A stretch of DNA of 40,892 bases from positions 1-40,892 of the forward strand of contig CAZDIO010000112.1 in NCBI GenBank assembly GCA_964505555.1, read 5' to 3'. The notes beneath the pieces were generated by a model. It saw only the letters and a program-made list of their open reading frames with translations. It ran no database searches and was not told the origin of the DNA. The DNA is from CAZDIO01 sp964505555. GTDB lineage: Bacteria; Bdellovibrionota_C; UBA2361; SZUA-149; CAZDIO01. Shown in pieces: positions 1 through 7,952 of the stretch (position 1 is the first letter of the stretch; every line of letters starts with the position of its first letter). Both the position numbers and the translations under genes were made by a program.

Positions 1-197
1 CCTGATTTATTGTATATAAAGTAAACGTCACTTTTTGCAGCTGTCGCTACTCGTGCAAAATGTCCTCCTCCGCTAGTTCCTATTATATAAATAGATTTAT
101 TTGTTAACGTAGTAGCTGTTCCTACAGTTGTACCAGCAACGGTAATATCTGATGCTGAAGGTAAAAACCTATTAAATATTAAACCTAATCCACTCAC
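1..197 (-). CDS. Tail-associated protein, 3' end cut by window edge
   Basis: The frame opens with a GTG codon at 197-195 that overlaps the TGA stop of the upstream gene as GTGA, and stays open to base 1. The visible N-terminus (MSGLGLIFNRFLPSAS and onward) is rich in Thr, Ser and Gly, with a segment ending in IYIIGTSGGG that resembles the beta-rich start of the next gene upstream (IFIYNNSG). It is probably another small virion or tail-tip protein in the same co-translated set. No function can be assigned from 65 codons. Start choice rests on the overlap only. Confidence 0.6.
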   Translation of the reverse strand, partial: MSGLGLIFNRFLPSASDITVAGTTVGTATTLTNKSIYIIGTSGGGHFARVATAAKSDVYFIYNKS

Positions 198-538
198 GGG
201 AAACCTACTCCTGCGCCAGAAGCTCCCCACCAGATGTTCTTTCCTCCTAATGTGGATACAACAGCTCCCCTATCTGTATCTAAAGATACAAAACCAACTC
301 CATTTATAGTATCAGCACCCTTTACGTATATAGTTATGGTAGCCCCAGAGTTATTGTAAATAAAAATTGTATACCCAGCCAGCATATTAGATGATGATGG
401 AAGCGCTATACCAAAGCCTCCACTACCACCAACTACAGCAACAACAGGTCCACGTACCTCTGGCGATGTTCCTGAAGAAGATCCTGTAGCACTAACATAT
501 TGGTAATTTCTGTCGCATAAAAAAGGAGCTTGACTCAT
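194..538 (-). CDS. Small beta-rich virion protein, paralogue A
   Basis: A 114-residue Gly/Ser/Thr-rich protein with no signal peptide or membrane segment. Its C-terminal half (GATITIYVKGADTINGV, then a short loop and NIWWGASG) lines up with the same region of the gene at 542-880 (GAKITLYTSADVLLNGL, then SWFGVQC), so the two are probably paralogues from a duplication. The pattern of short strands ending in an aromatic-Gly motif is typical of phage tail-fibre or decoration beta-sandwich proteins. It lies downstream of the tailspikes in the virion operon. Function as a tail-tip or receptor accessory protein is inferred only from position and composition. Confidence 0.75.
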   Translation of the reverse strand: MSQAPFLCDRNYQYVSATGSSSGTSPEVRGPVVAVVGGSGGFGIALPSSSNMLAGYTIFIYNNSGATITIYVKGADTINGVGFVSLDTDRGAVVSTLGGKNIWWGASGAGVGFP

Positions 539-541
539 ATA

Positions 542-880
542 CTATGAACTTCTTGAACATTGCACTCCAAACCAACTATACTGATCTACACACCACACAA
601 TACAACCTTCTCCGTCTGGCAACGTTAAACCTGAAGTTGAAAAATCTAGTCCATTAAGTAGTACGTCTGCACTAGTATATAGAGTTATTTTTGCTCCTGT
701 ATCGTTAATAAATGCTTTCACACTTCCTAAAATACCTTCCGTAAGTACTACCGACCTGTCTTCTATAGCAGAATTCACACTCATCAAATCCCACACTAAT
801 GGGGCAGCTGTGTCTCTATCATCCCCTTCAGCTTCTATATACTGAGCAACAAGTACAGGAGGTATTTTTGATTGACTCAT
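542..880 (-). CDS. Small beta-rich virion protein, paralogue B
   Basis: A 112-residue protein starting MSQSKIPP, like the MSQ start of its neighbour at 194-538, with which it shares the layout GA-x-ITLY, then NG, then a C-terminal W-F-G motif. Its ATG overlaps the stop of the upstream gene as TAATG, so translation is probably coupled. It has two Cys residues near the C-terminus (CIVWC) that the paralogue lacks. It is part of the leftward virion operon. The most likely role is a minor tail or decoration protein. No enzymatic motif is visible. Confidence 0.75.
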   Translation of the reverse strand: MSQSKIPPVLVAQYIEAEGDDRDTAAPLVWDLMSVNSAIEDRSVVLTEGILGSVKAFINDTGAKITLYTSADVLLNGLDFSTSGLTLPDGEGCIVWCVDQYSWFGVQCSRSS

Positions 881-1257
881 TAATCCAACCTATCCCCTAT
901 GATTAGAATATCAGCAGTCGCTGCTCCGCCTTGTCCCGTTGTCAAAGAAAAGTACAGCGTAGCCTCTGTTCTCACGTCCGTACCTACAAGAGCAGTCAAT
1001 GTTGCATCTATATACTTAGTAGAAGCAGTAAGTGCCGTATACACTTGAGCAGCACTAACTAAGGCGGTTGTCTTTGATGCTGCTGCATAGAAACCCCCGA
1101 CAGCCGTTGTCAAAGAAGTAGAAGCATTTTGTACAACAATTCGGCGTATGATGTAGCGCGTGGAATTCGTAGCGATGCCTTGATCGGCAGTGCTATTAAA
1201 GTTAGCCGAGTTTAGTCTACCTAAAACTATCCCACTCGCTACCGATACACCGCTCAT
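880..1257 (-). CDS. Small Ala/Thr-rich virion protein
   Basis: A 125-residue protein with alternating small and hydrophobic residues, lacking Cys, Trp and charged clusters. The sequence (ASTSLTTAVGGFYAAASKTT and a C-terminal ATADILIIGDRLD) looks like a compact beta-sandwich structural protein. One base separates it from the upstream gene at 1259, and it overlaps the downstream start. Small proteins like this sit between repeat-rich head-fibre proteins and tail proteins in many uncultured phage contigs, but I do not recognise a named family. A virion role is inferred from position. Confidence 0.72.
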   Translation of the reverse strand: MSGVSVASGIVLGRLNSANFNSTADQGIATNSTRYIIRRIVVQNASTSLTTAVGGFYAAASKTTALVSAAQVYTALTASTKYIDATLTALVGTDVRTEATLYFSLTTGQGGAATADILIIGDRLD

Positions 1258-1258
1258 T

Positions 1259-2632
1259 TTAGCTCACTACTGTTGCATAAATATTTCCAGAGGTGGCATT
1301 TGCTCCGATTGACTTCACACTTATATTAGAAGCTACCCATCTACCGTTAGACCCAAAATCAATTATCTTAGATCCTCCAGCAGCTACAAAATAATGGTCA
1401 GTAGAACCGTTCGTTGAGATATACACATCCTTATCTAGCTTGTTATCGACAGACAAAATCAATCCTTTAGCAGAATTAGTAAGCAACGTTGCATAGGTAG
1501 TAGTTACACCGGCAAAACCAAGAGTACCAAGAGCAGGAACTGCAACTTGGTTTGCTTGCTCAGTGTAAAGAGCACCTACAGAGTTAGACTTAGCTAAGGC
1601 GCAGTCACCTGATGTATCTGTGTCTACAGTAGGTGTGTCTTGCCTTTGAAACCCGTTTAGAACCGTAGCTTGTCCGTTACTTATTGCTTGGTCTTCAGGA
1701 ACAATGGCGCAACTTCCTCCCCCCATGCTGGAATCATACATGAGAGTCGTAAGAACAACTCCTCTATCCCCTACAGATATAGGTGTGGCATCTCCATTTG
1801 TAGAGTTGTAAGATCCATACGACCTGTTATTAACCGCTCCCGCCATCAGCATCGGGTCGCCGTTAGAAAACGCTGCATCTTCTAACTTAATAGGAGTAGC
1901 AGTTATGGCTATGTCGGAGTCGTAAACAATAGTATGAAGACCAACTCCCTTTGTGCTTGTAGCGTGTGGTGTGTAATCTCCGTTAGCTCCGAAAGCTGCA
2001 AGAGCAGTATTCGCTACACCCCATGCAGCAACACCAGCATCGCCTGAAGCGTGTGCCGCATCTTCTAATTTCAGTAACCCAGTAGCTGCAGTTGCTTGAA
2101 AAGTTGAGTCGATATTGATCTGCTGAGCACCGAAAGAGTTAGCAACAGGTAAAGTGTAATCTCCAGTTGTATCCGTCTGTGCTGCAGCCGTATCGGTACG
2201 CTTAAGTAATATTGCTACGCCTGCGTCACCTGATGCAGAAGCAACGTCTTCTAGCTTCAACAATCCTGTTGCAGCCGCTCGTTGAAACCCAGAGTCAATG
2301 TTAACTTGCTGAGCACCAAAAGAGTTAGCAACAGGAACTGTGTAATCCCCATCCGTATCTGTCTGCGCTGCAGGAGTATCGGTACGTTTAATTAGCTGAG
2401 CAACACCTACGTCTCCTGATGCGGCTGGGGCATCTTCTGCTTTTCCGAGGTTAGTAGCTCCTACACCAGGAATAACCGACAACACATTTACGTTGTCAGC
2501 TATACCTCCACCGCCTTCGATAGCAGCGATGATCTCACACTGCGTATTAAGCAGCGCTTGCCAAAACCACTTCTCGTCCATGTTCGGTGGAATACAGGTT
2601 CCGCATGGATCGCATGCATCAGGAGCTGCCAT
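1259..2632 (-). CDS. Virion protein with ~50-residue internal repeats
   Basis: A 457-residue protein built mostly of tandem repeats. Each unit carries a KLEDxxxASGDxGV block, a KRTDTxAAQTDTxGDYT block and a VANSFGAQQxNIDS block. At least two units are near identical (about residues 80-175) and later ones are degenerate (KLEDAAFSNGD, TNGDATPISVGDRG, PEDQAISNGQ). Repeats of this type are common in structural proteins of environmental phages and suggest an elongated beta fibre or decoration protein. The N-terminus has a Cys cluster (CDPCGTC) before a predicted helix. The C-terminal ~80 residues (TNSAKGLILSVDNKLDKD) are unique and beta-rich. Its exact virion position is unknown. Confidence 0.8.
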   Translation of the reverse strand: MAAPDACDPCGTCIPPNMDEKWFWQALLNTQCEIIAAIEGGGGIADNVNVLSVIPGVGATNLGKAEDAPAASGDVGVAQLIKRTDTPAAQTDTDGDYTVPVANSFGAQQVNIDSGFQRAAATGLLKLEDVASASGDAGVAILLKRTDTAAAQTDTTGDYTLPVANSFGAQQINIDSTFQATAATGLLKLEDAAHASGDAGVAAWGVANTALAAFGANGDYTPHATSTKGVGLHTIVYDSDIAITATPIKLEDAAFSNGDPMLMAGAVNNRSYGSYNSTNGDATPISVGDRGVVLTTLMYDSSMGGGSCAIVPEDQAISNGQATVLNGFQRQDTPTVDTDTSGDCALAKSNSVGALYTEQANQVAVPALGTLGFAGVTTTYATLLTNSAKGLILSVDNKLDKDVYISTNGSTDHYFVAAGGSKIIDFGSNGRWVASNISVKSIGANATSGNIYATVVS

Positions 2633-2665
2633 AAATGTCCTTATCTCAAACTTTCAAAACGTAAC

Positions 2666-3244
2666 TTACACGGTTTCAATAATTGCCCAGTTATAAACAG
2701 AGGTATCCGATGCCGTTGCTACTACTGTGAATCCTGTTCCTGCAGTAGGAGTAGCAATATGCGGAATTGCTCCGACAGTTCCGCCAATAGTTTTTAGGCT
2801 AAACACCACCACAGATCCAGCTAAGAAAGCCGTAGTCGCTACAGCTACTGGAGTAACACCATTAACTGTGACTGTTCCGGCTTTTGCATTTGCACCAGCA
2901 GTCAGCTTGATAGTCTTACCGAGAGCAAACGTAGTTCCGTTCACATCATCAGAACTAATAACGACATCGTTAACAGTGTTCTTATGCACTTTGCCGGTTG
3001 GCGCGTCTGTCTGCGTATTGTCAGTCGCATCTACCCGAACAATATTAATATCAGCAGTACCTGCTGCATTAGTTCCCTGTAAGAAGGTGTTATTCGGCAA
3101 ATCGATAGGAGCATCGATAGTTCCTGTCGCTGTAATATTTCCTTCTACAACGAGTCCTGCATGAAGAGTCACATCTCCTGAAGCAGTTGTGGCTCTTGTG
3201 AAAAGACTCGCGTCATCTAAAGCATTTCGTCCTAAAAATGGCAT
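2666..3244 (-). CDS. Putative tail or decoration protein
   Basis: A 192-residue protein starting MPFLGRNALDDASLFTRATTASGDVTLHAGLV. It is low in Cys and aromatic residues and rich in Thr, Val and Ala. The C-terminal half (GANAKAGTVTVNGVTPVAV, then SLKTIGGTVG) has a strand-turn-strand pattern seen in phage fibre and decoration proteins. It lies between the second tailspike and the repeat protein in the virion operon, 34 bases upstream of the latter. I recognise no catalytic motif and no named family. A structural role is inferred from composition and context. Confidence 0.75.
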   Translation of the reverse strand: MPFLGRNALDDASLFTRATTASGDVTLHAGLVVEGNITATGTIDAPIDLPNNTFLQGTNAAGTADINIVRVDATDNTQTDAPTGKVHKNTVNDVVISSDDVNGTTFALGKTIKLTAGANAKAGTVTVNGVTPVAVATTAFLAGSVVVFSLKTIGGTVGAIPHIATPTAGTGFTVVATASDTSVYNWAIIETV

Positions 3245-3262
3245 ATACGTTCTCCTTAAAAA

Positions 3263-6115
3263 TTAATTCAATGCTACTCGTATCGGGCTATTAGCAGGTG
3301 TTAAACTTAATCCACGCCTACTTCCAACCTGATTTCCTACATCATTTGCCATATCAAAATACTCAAGCATACCGAACTTAGTGGAGTTCAGTAGTTCGGA
3401 ATACCTAACAGGCTGCGACACTCCTCCGCTTACTGCAGCGTAATCAGTGTTCTGAGTGTTAGATACCTGAACAAGCCAGATAGCCAAATCTGTAACATCT
3501 CCAGTAAAGTAGTTTCCGCTTGTGTCAGCACCAACAGTCATAACGTTACTTCCTGCCGGAATATTTCCTGTTCCAGCCGATCCGTTAGTAAAGGCACCTC
3601 CATCTAAGCTTATGGAGAGTACTTTAGTGGTGTTATTAAATTTAACTACTACAGAATATAAAGTACTCATCACCAAAGTAGTAGCGTGATTAACTGTAAA
3701 TATGGTGCTTCCGTTAGACCAAGAAGCTGATACTCCACCAGTAGCTGTGTTGTAGTAAATTCTAAATTCCTGAGTGCCAGCAGTTACTCCACCTTTAGCA
3801 AGAATGGTTCTTGTGGTCCCTAGAGCGCCCAACTTGAACTTAACGCCAATAGACCAGTCGGTGCCGTTAACTCTAAAAGACTGGCTCGTACTCGTAGATT
3901 TCTGACTGCTCGCAGATGCATACCTAATCGCATAGTCCGTAGTAGGCACAGTAGTTGGGCTAGCATTAACAATACCCATCTGAGTTCCTAAGCTGTACCA
4001 GAACCTTCCGTCATCTCCGTTATTTGCTTGCTGTATAGTCGGATAGATTTGTGTTTGATCTCCTATCCCAGCGTAGATATCGTAAGTTTCTGCGGCCAAC
4101 CAAGTAGGCAAAGGTACAGAATGCGCATAGGAAACAGTCCCGCCTGGGAGCCACTTTGCCTGTGAAGTCGAAGAGTACTTATAAACTAAACCTGAACTAG
4201 CTCCGACAAAACGATACATAACTGTAAAAGGTAAATAGTTAGGAGCACACCCAACATTTTCCCAGACAGTGTTAATAGTAACGTTTGTTCCTGCATTTCC
4301 TGTTACGTAGTGAGAAATAGACCTTAAAACATAGCGATAGCCGATCTTAAGCATCATTGCTTCCATTGCGGTCTTCATGCCGCCTGTTGGCTGAAAGCGT
4401 CCCTTGATATTTAATTCAGATGCATGTGCTTGCTGCCACGCCCACTGGAATGAGCTTGTGTAATCCCACCCATTTGTTAGCCATGAACCGGAACCAGAGT
4501 AGATAAAATTCCAAGTCTCAAGATCAACTCTGCTCTGTTGCCAAACATTCGGATACGTCCCAGGAGACACAAATGTATTTGGGTACAGTGTACACATTTG
4601 CACCCCAGCTGCAGGACACGAAACTGGATTACTTCGGTACCCCCACCCGTCAGCTCTTACACCAAAATTTAACGCTCCTACCGGATAATCGAAACTCCCC
4701 TGAGTATCAGGAAAGGTTACAAGAACTTGGCTAGGGAATGCGTTTCTATAACGCTGATAAAACCCTTGGTAAGCAGATACCGATAGATTAGGTAACTCAC
4801 TTCCTACAGACACTGCAGGTACCGAACCATTACTGGTTCCATTATAGTGCGTCCCGCTATAGTTATTTTCCGAGTACACTCCCCATCCACAATCGATTGT
4901 TCCCAAAGCTGGATGATTTCCAATTGCATTTGCAAGAGCTAAAAGGAAATTGTTATGCGCGTTTTGAACGCTCGAGTTTCCCCAATAACACCAGTAAAAA
5001 GCCGTTGCTCCTCCGTCATCTTGAGTAGCCCTCCATCCGGCATAGTTATAAAGATACTGAGGAGGACCAAAGCCGCTGCCAGGATCGGACTCGTATACAC
5101 GATAGTTAACTAGTTGTCCCGCAGCTAATGCTTGATCGAAAAACGCGATAACCGAAGTAAAGTTATAAGCTCCTTCTGTAGGCTCCAAATCAGCCCACTG
5201 AGAACGATAAGCTACGGTTGGGAGAGGATAATTATTAGGATTGTTCCCCGCTGCGTTGGTTTGGATACTAGTACTATTAACAGATTGGATTCCCATTCCA
5301 GGATTTCCAATCTGAGAACTTGTATCTTCTGTAGAAGTTCCAGTATCTGTTGAAGGAGGAGGGGTTCCTTCTGCTACGTAAAGACCGTCTGCACGAAGTT
5401 CAAGAAGATTCCCAGGATCAGCCGAAATTCTAACAACACCAGAAAGAACTTGAGCAACGCCTGCTGTAATCGTTAGGTCCAGACTAGAAGTATCAGTTAC
5501 TGCTAAAGGATCTTGTCCTGCTGGCGGTTCGGCTACAAATAACCCAGTGCTATCTGCAATAAGAGCGTTATTTGGAGCCGGAGAAACTATTACCGAAGCA
5601 GAAAGAGTCTGCTGAGGAGAGCCAGAAATAGAAAGGCTTACTGTATCAGAGTCAGAAACAAGAAGAGGTAGCCCACCTTCCCCACCGCCGGCAGGTAAAA
5701 GATATCTGCAACCATGTTGAGAAACAAGATAAGTATTTCCTTCTCCATCAGTCTCTAAGTAAACTTCCGACCCAACTTCGGAACTTATCCATGAAGTCAA
5801 ACAGCCCTGACAAAACGCTCCAGTAATATCTGCAGACGTAAGAGGGACTTCTGGATCGGCTAAAAGAGTATCGTCATAAGAAAAAACATATTGCCACTGT
5901 GAAGTAGCACCGCAGCTATTGCCTATCGGAAAGCAACCAGTCAGAACAGCTTCTATGAAGCCAAGCTCTCCTAAATCTTGGCTTTGTTCTGCATCCTCTG
6001 GGCACGGAGTAGCTGCTAGCAATGCTGACGATTGAAGACACAGAATTACTTCTGCATTGGGGTAGCAGCAATCAAGTTTAAAAGAGAAACATGCATTAAC
6101 AGTTTGTGTCGTCAT
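3263..6115 (-). CDS. Tailspike 2: anchor domain, TIM-barrel-like hydrolase domain, LamG-like domain
   Basis: A 950-residue protein. The start is placed at ATG 6115-6113, which overlaps the upstream stop as TAATG; an in-frame ATG 21 bases earlier lies inside the other gene. Residues ~1-135 match the N-terminus of tailspike 1 (Cys-rich start, LADP, LTxADITGAFCQGCLTSW), indicating a shared virion anchor. A linker of short repeats follows (two LSGVVRIS/LSASVIVS-like units). Residues ~270-700 begin NPGMGIQS and contain YRSQWADLEPTEGAYNF, a pattern of TIM-barrel glycoside hydrolases and DUF4832-type proteins. The last ~190 residues look like a concanavalin/LamG sandwich (WSIGVKFKLG, LYSVVVKF, DVTDLAIW). 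The inferred role is binding and cleaving a host surface polysaccharide. Confidence 0.8.
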   Translation of the reverse strand: MTTQTVNACFSFKLDCCYPNAEVILCLQSSALLAATPCPEDAEQSQDLGELGFIEAVLTGCFPIGNSCGATSQWQYVFSYDDTLLADPEVPLTSADITGAFCQGCLTSWISSEVGSEVYLETDGEGNTYLVSQHGCRYLLPAGGGEGGLPLLVSDSDTVSLSISGSPQQTLSASVIVSPAPNNALIADSTGLFVAEPPAGQDPLAVTDTSSLDLTITAGVAQVLSGVVRISADPGNLLELRADGLYVAEGTPPPSTDTGTSTEDTSSQIGNPGMGIQSVNSTSIQTNAAGNNPNNYPLPTVAYRSQWADLEPTEGAYNFTSVIAFFDQALAAGQLVNYRVYESDPGSGFGPPQYLYNYAGWRATQDDGGATAFYWCYWGNSSVQNAHNNFLLALANAIGNHPALGTIDCGWGVYSENNYSGTHYNGTSNGSVPAVSVGSELPNLSVSAYQGFYQRYRNAFPSQVLVTFPDTQGSFDYPVGALNFGVRADGWGYRSNPVSCPAAGVQMCTLYPNTFVSPGTYPNVWQQSRVDLETWNFIYSGSGSWLTNGWDYTSSFQWAWQQAHASELNIKGRFQPTGGMKTAMEAMMLKIGYRYVLRSISHYVTGNAGTNVTINTVWENVGCAPNYLPFTVMYRFVGASSGLVYKYSSTSQAKWLPGGTVSYAHSVPLPTWLAAETYDIYAGIGDQTQIYPTIQQANNGDDGRFWYSLGTQMGIVNASPTTVPTTDYAIRYASASSQKSTSTSQSFRVNGTDWSIGVKFKLGALGTTRTILAKGGVTAGTQEFRIYYNTATGGVSASWSNGSTIFTVNHATTLVMSTLYSVVVKFNNTTKVLSISLDGGAFTNGSAGTGNIPAGSNVMTVGADTSGNYFTGDVTDLAIWLVQVSNTQNTDYAAVSGGVSQPVRYSELLNSTKFGMLEYFDMANDVGNQVGSRRGLSLTPANSPIRVALN

Positions 6116-7881
6116 TAGAATCCCACACAGTGCCAAGTAAAAGTATACGTAGCGTTGTTGACCGGAGTACTATTCGCAGTAAACAAAATACGATGTGCGC
6201 TAACGGCTACTTGCGGTATGGACAGCGTTCCTCCACTACCTGTAGTACGTTCGTACATAATGCAAGTAGGCTCACTCGGCCAATCTCCGTCCTTAAAAGT
6301 AATCGTGATAGTAGCTGGGTTTGTCTGCCCACCACCTAAGCAATTAATAGTAAAATCACCGTGAGAGTCTACAGCTCTAACCGAAGTTACTGTTGCCGAA
6401 GCTCCCCATCCTGCGATTACAATCTCAGGCGGATTGCTACCTGCATAAGGAGACTGCAGCACCTCAATACGCCGTCCAGTCTTGGTATAAGAATTAGTGT
6501 TAACTAAGCTCCCTGCTCCGAATCCTCCGAGGTTAGTTTCAGAAACTCCTATAGGAGTAGCTGTCAAGGAATTGATAGATCCTATCTGGACATCTACAGC
6601 ATTGACCGCTTCTACAACGTAATCGTATTGATGCGTTCCGTTTCCAGCGTAAGAAACGTTACTGATAAAAGTGCCAGAACCTTTTGTCTGTATGCAAAAC
6701 TTTGCGCCAGTAACATCAGAGCCGTAGTGCGATGAACCTATAACAGCAAGCCCTTCTGACGCGCTATCAATAAACAAATCAGCAGAGCCGGCTTGATCAT
6801 AGCCATTCAACTCAAAGTGCATTCCAGAGAGAAATCCTCCCGCAGTTTGAATAGCCAACCCCCAGCGATACCCAAAGCCGACAGTTTGTGAGTACATTCC
6901 AGAGATCTCGCAGCCTGACATATTAAGAACTATAGCTTTAATGTACGCAGCACCATCGGCTACATTAGACGTGATCTTCTCACCACCATGATTAAAAATG
7001 CAGTTAACACAAGTAAGATCATCTACTGCAGAAGAAGTACCAATAAGCAGACACTGATACCCACAAAATCGTACTGATACATTATCGAAAAGTACTTTGT
7101 TCCAGTATGTAGAACCAGATACTACAGGCTTAGTTCCTACTATTCCTGTCTTAGGTATGTTTAAGATTTGAACATCGCGTAAAGCGCAACGAAGTACCCC
7201 GTCGATTTCAAGACCACATTGGTTGGCGTTTCCAGTATCCGTTGAACCAGAACCGTAGATACTTAAGCCAGAGATAACAATATCTCTTGCTGCATTATTG
7301 GTTGTAGACGTGTCTCCGATCTGCAGAATATTACCATCTACATCTCCGGTGATACTCGCACCATAACCAAGTAACTGAATATTCCGTGCGGTAACTGGAA
7401 TATAAATTGTGTCTTCTACAAGGTAGTCTTTACCGCTAGAAAAGAATACAGCACCACCGCCTAAAGTTATTGCGTGATCAATTGCTGCTTGAATAGCAAC
7501 TGAGTCGTCAGTAGATCCGTCACCCACAGCACCATACGTCTCTGGAAGAATATACAGACCAGTAATTTCGTGACTAATCTGCTCCTCGACCCAGGTAGTT
7601 AGGCAGCTCTTACAGAAGACTCCTGCTACTTCAGCTGTTGTAAGCGCTGTATCTGGATCCGCCAATTGCGCTTCATTATATTCTATTGAGTAGTTATAGG
7701 TAGTGCAGACTCTACCGCAAGTAGGAGTCGTTGTTTTCCATCCCTTAAGAATGTGCCCTTCGATAGTAGACACACCGAGTTCGGCAACTAAGTCGGGATC
7801 GGTCAAGCAGAGTACAACAACATTTTCCGCATCACACGAACACGAAAGATAACCTGCTTGGGAAAATACGACAGTTTTCAA
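6115..7881 (-). CDS. Tailspike 1: anchor domain plus pectin-lyase-like beta-helix
   Basis: A 588-residue protein. The start is TTG at 7881-7879 with AAGGA eight to nine bases upstream; no ATG or GTG fits better. Residues 1-105 form the anchor shared with tailspike 2 (YNEAQLADPDTALTTAEVAGVFCKSCLTTW). At ~115 comes the hallmark start of a right-handed beta-helix tailspike (YGAVGDGSTDDSVAIQAAI, then GGGAVFFSSGKDYLV), followed by repeated strand-turn units to ~450. A C-terminal domain (FTWHCVGF end) is probably for trimerisation or receptor binding. Such proteins depolymerise capsule or O-antigen. The stop overlaps the next start (TAATG). This is the first gene after the hairpin that follows the capsid gene. 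Confidence 0.85.
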   Translation of the reverse strand: MKTVVFSQAGYLSCSCDAENVVVLCLTDPDLVAELGVSTIEGHILKGWKTTTPTCGRVCTTYNYSIEYNEAQLADPDTALTTAEVAGVFCKSCLTTWVEEQISHEITGLYILPETYGAVGDGSTDDSVAIQAAIDHAITLGGGAVFFSSGKDYLVEDTIYIPVTARNIQLLGYGASITGDVDGNILQIGDTSTTNNAARDIVISGLSIYGSGSTDTGNANQCGLEIDGVLRCALRDVQILNIPKTGIVGTKPVVSGSTYWNKVLFDNVSVRFCGYQCLLIGTSSAVDDLTCVNCIFNHGGEKITSNVADGAAYIKAIVLNMSGCEISGMYSQTVGFGYRWGLAIQTAGGFLSGMHFELNGYDQAGSADLFIDSASEGLAVIGSSHYGSDVTGAKFCIQTKGSGTFISNVSYAGNGTHQYDYVVEAVNAVDVQIGSINSLTATPIGVSETNLGGFGAGSLVNTNSYTKTGRRIEVLQSPYAGSNPPEIVIAGWGASATVTSVRAVDSHGDFTINCLGGGQTNPATITITFKDGDWPSEPTCIMYERTTGSGGTLSIPQVAVSAHRILFTANSTPVNNATYTFTWHCVGF

Positions 7882-7904
7882 AAATCCTGTCCTTAAAAGG
7901 TGTG

Positions 7905-7936
7905 AGAGCGGAAGAGGCTTTCACCTCTTCCGCTCT
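7905..7936. terminator. 13-bp hairpin between capsid and tailspike genes
   Basis: A perfect 13-bp stem (AGAGCGGAAGAGG and its complement) with a 6-nt loop lies between the capsid stop (7953) and the tailspike 1 start (7881). Read on the plus strand it is followed by TTTTA. Read on the minus strand, the direction of the genes, it is followed by CACACC and then TTTT. It could be a leaky terminator that lowers tailspike expression relative to capsid, or a 3'-end stabiliser. Confidence 0.65.
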
Positions 7937-7952
7937 TTTACTTAAGTGCTTA

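Noticed and set aside
2727..3164. Long plus-strand open frame (145 codons) inside the virion module
   Set aside because: It is the antisense shadow of the 2666-3244 gene; composition is low-complexity Ala/Val/Pro, no ribosome site, and no plus transcription is expected there.
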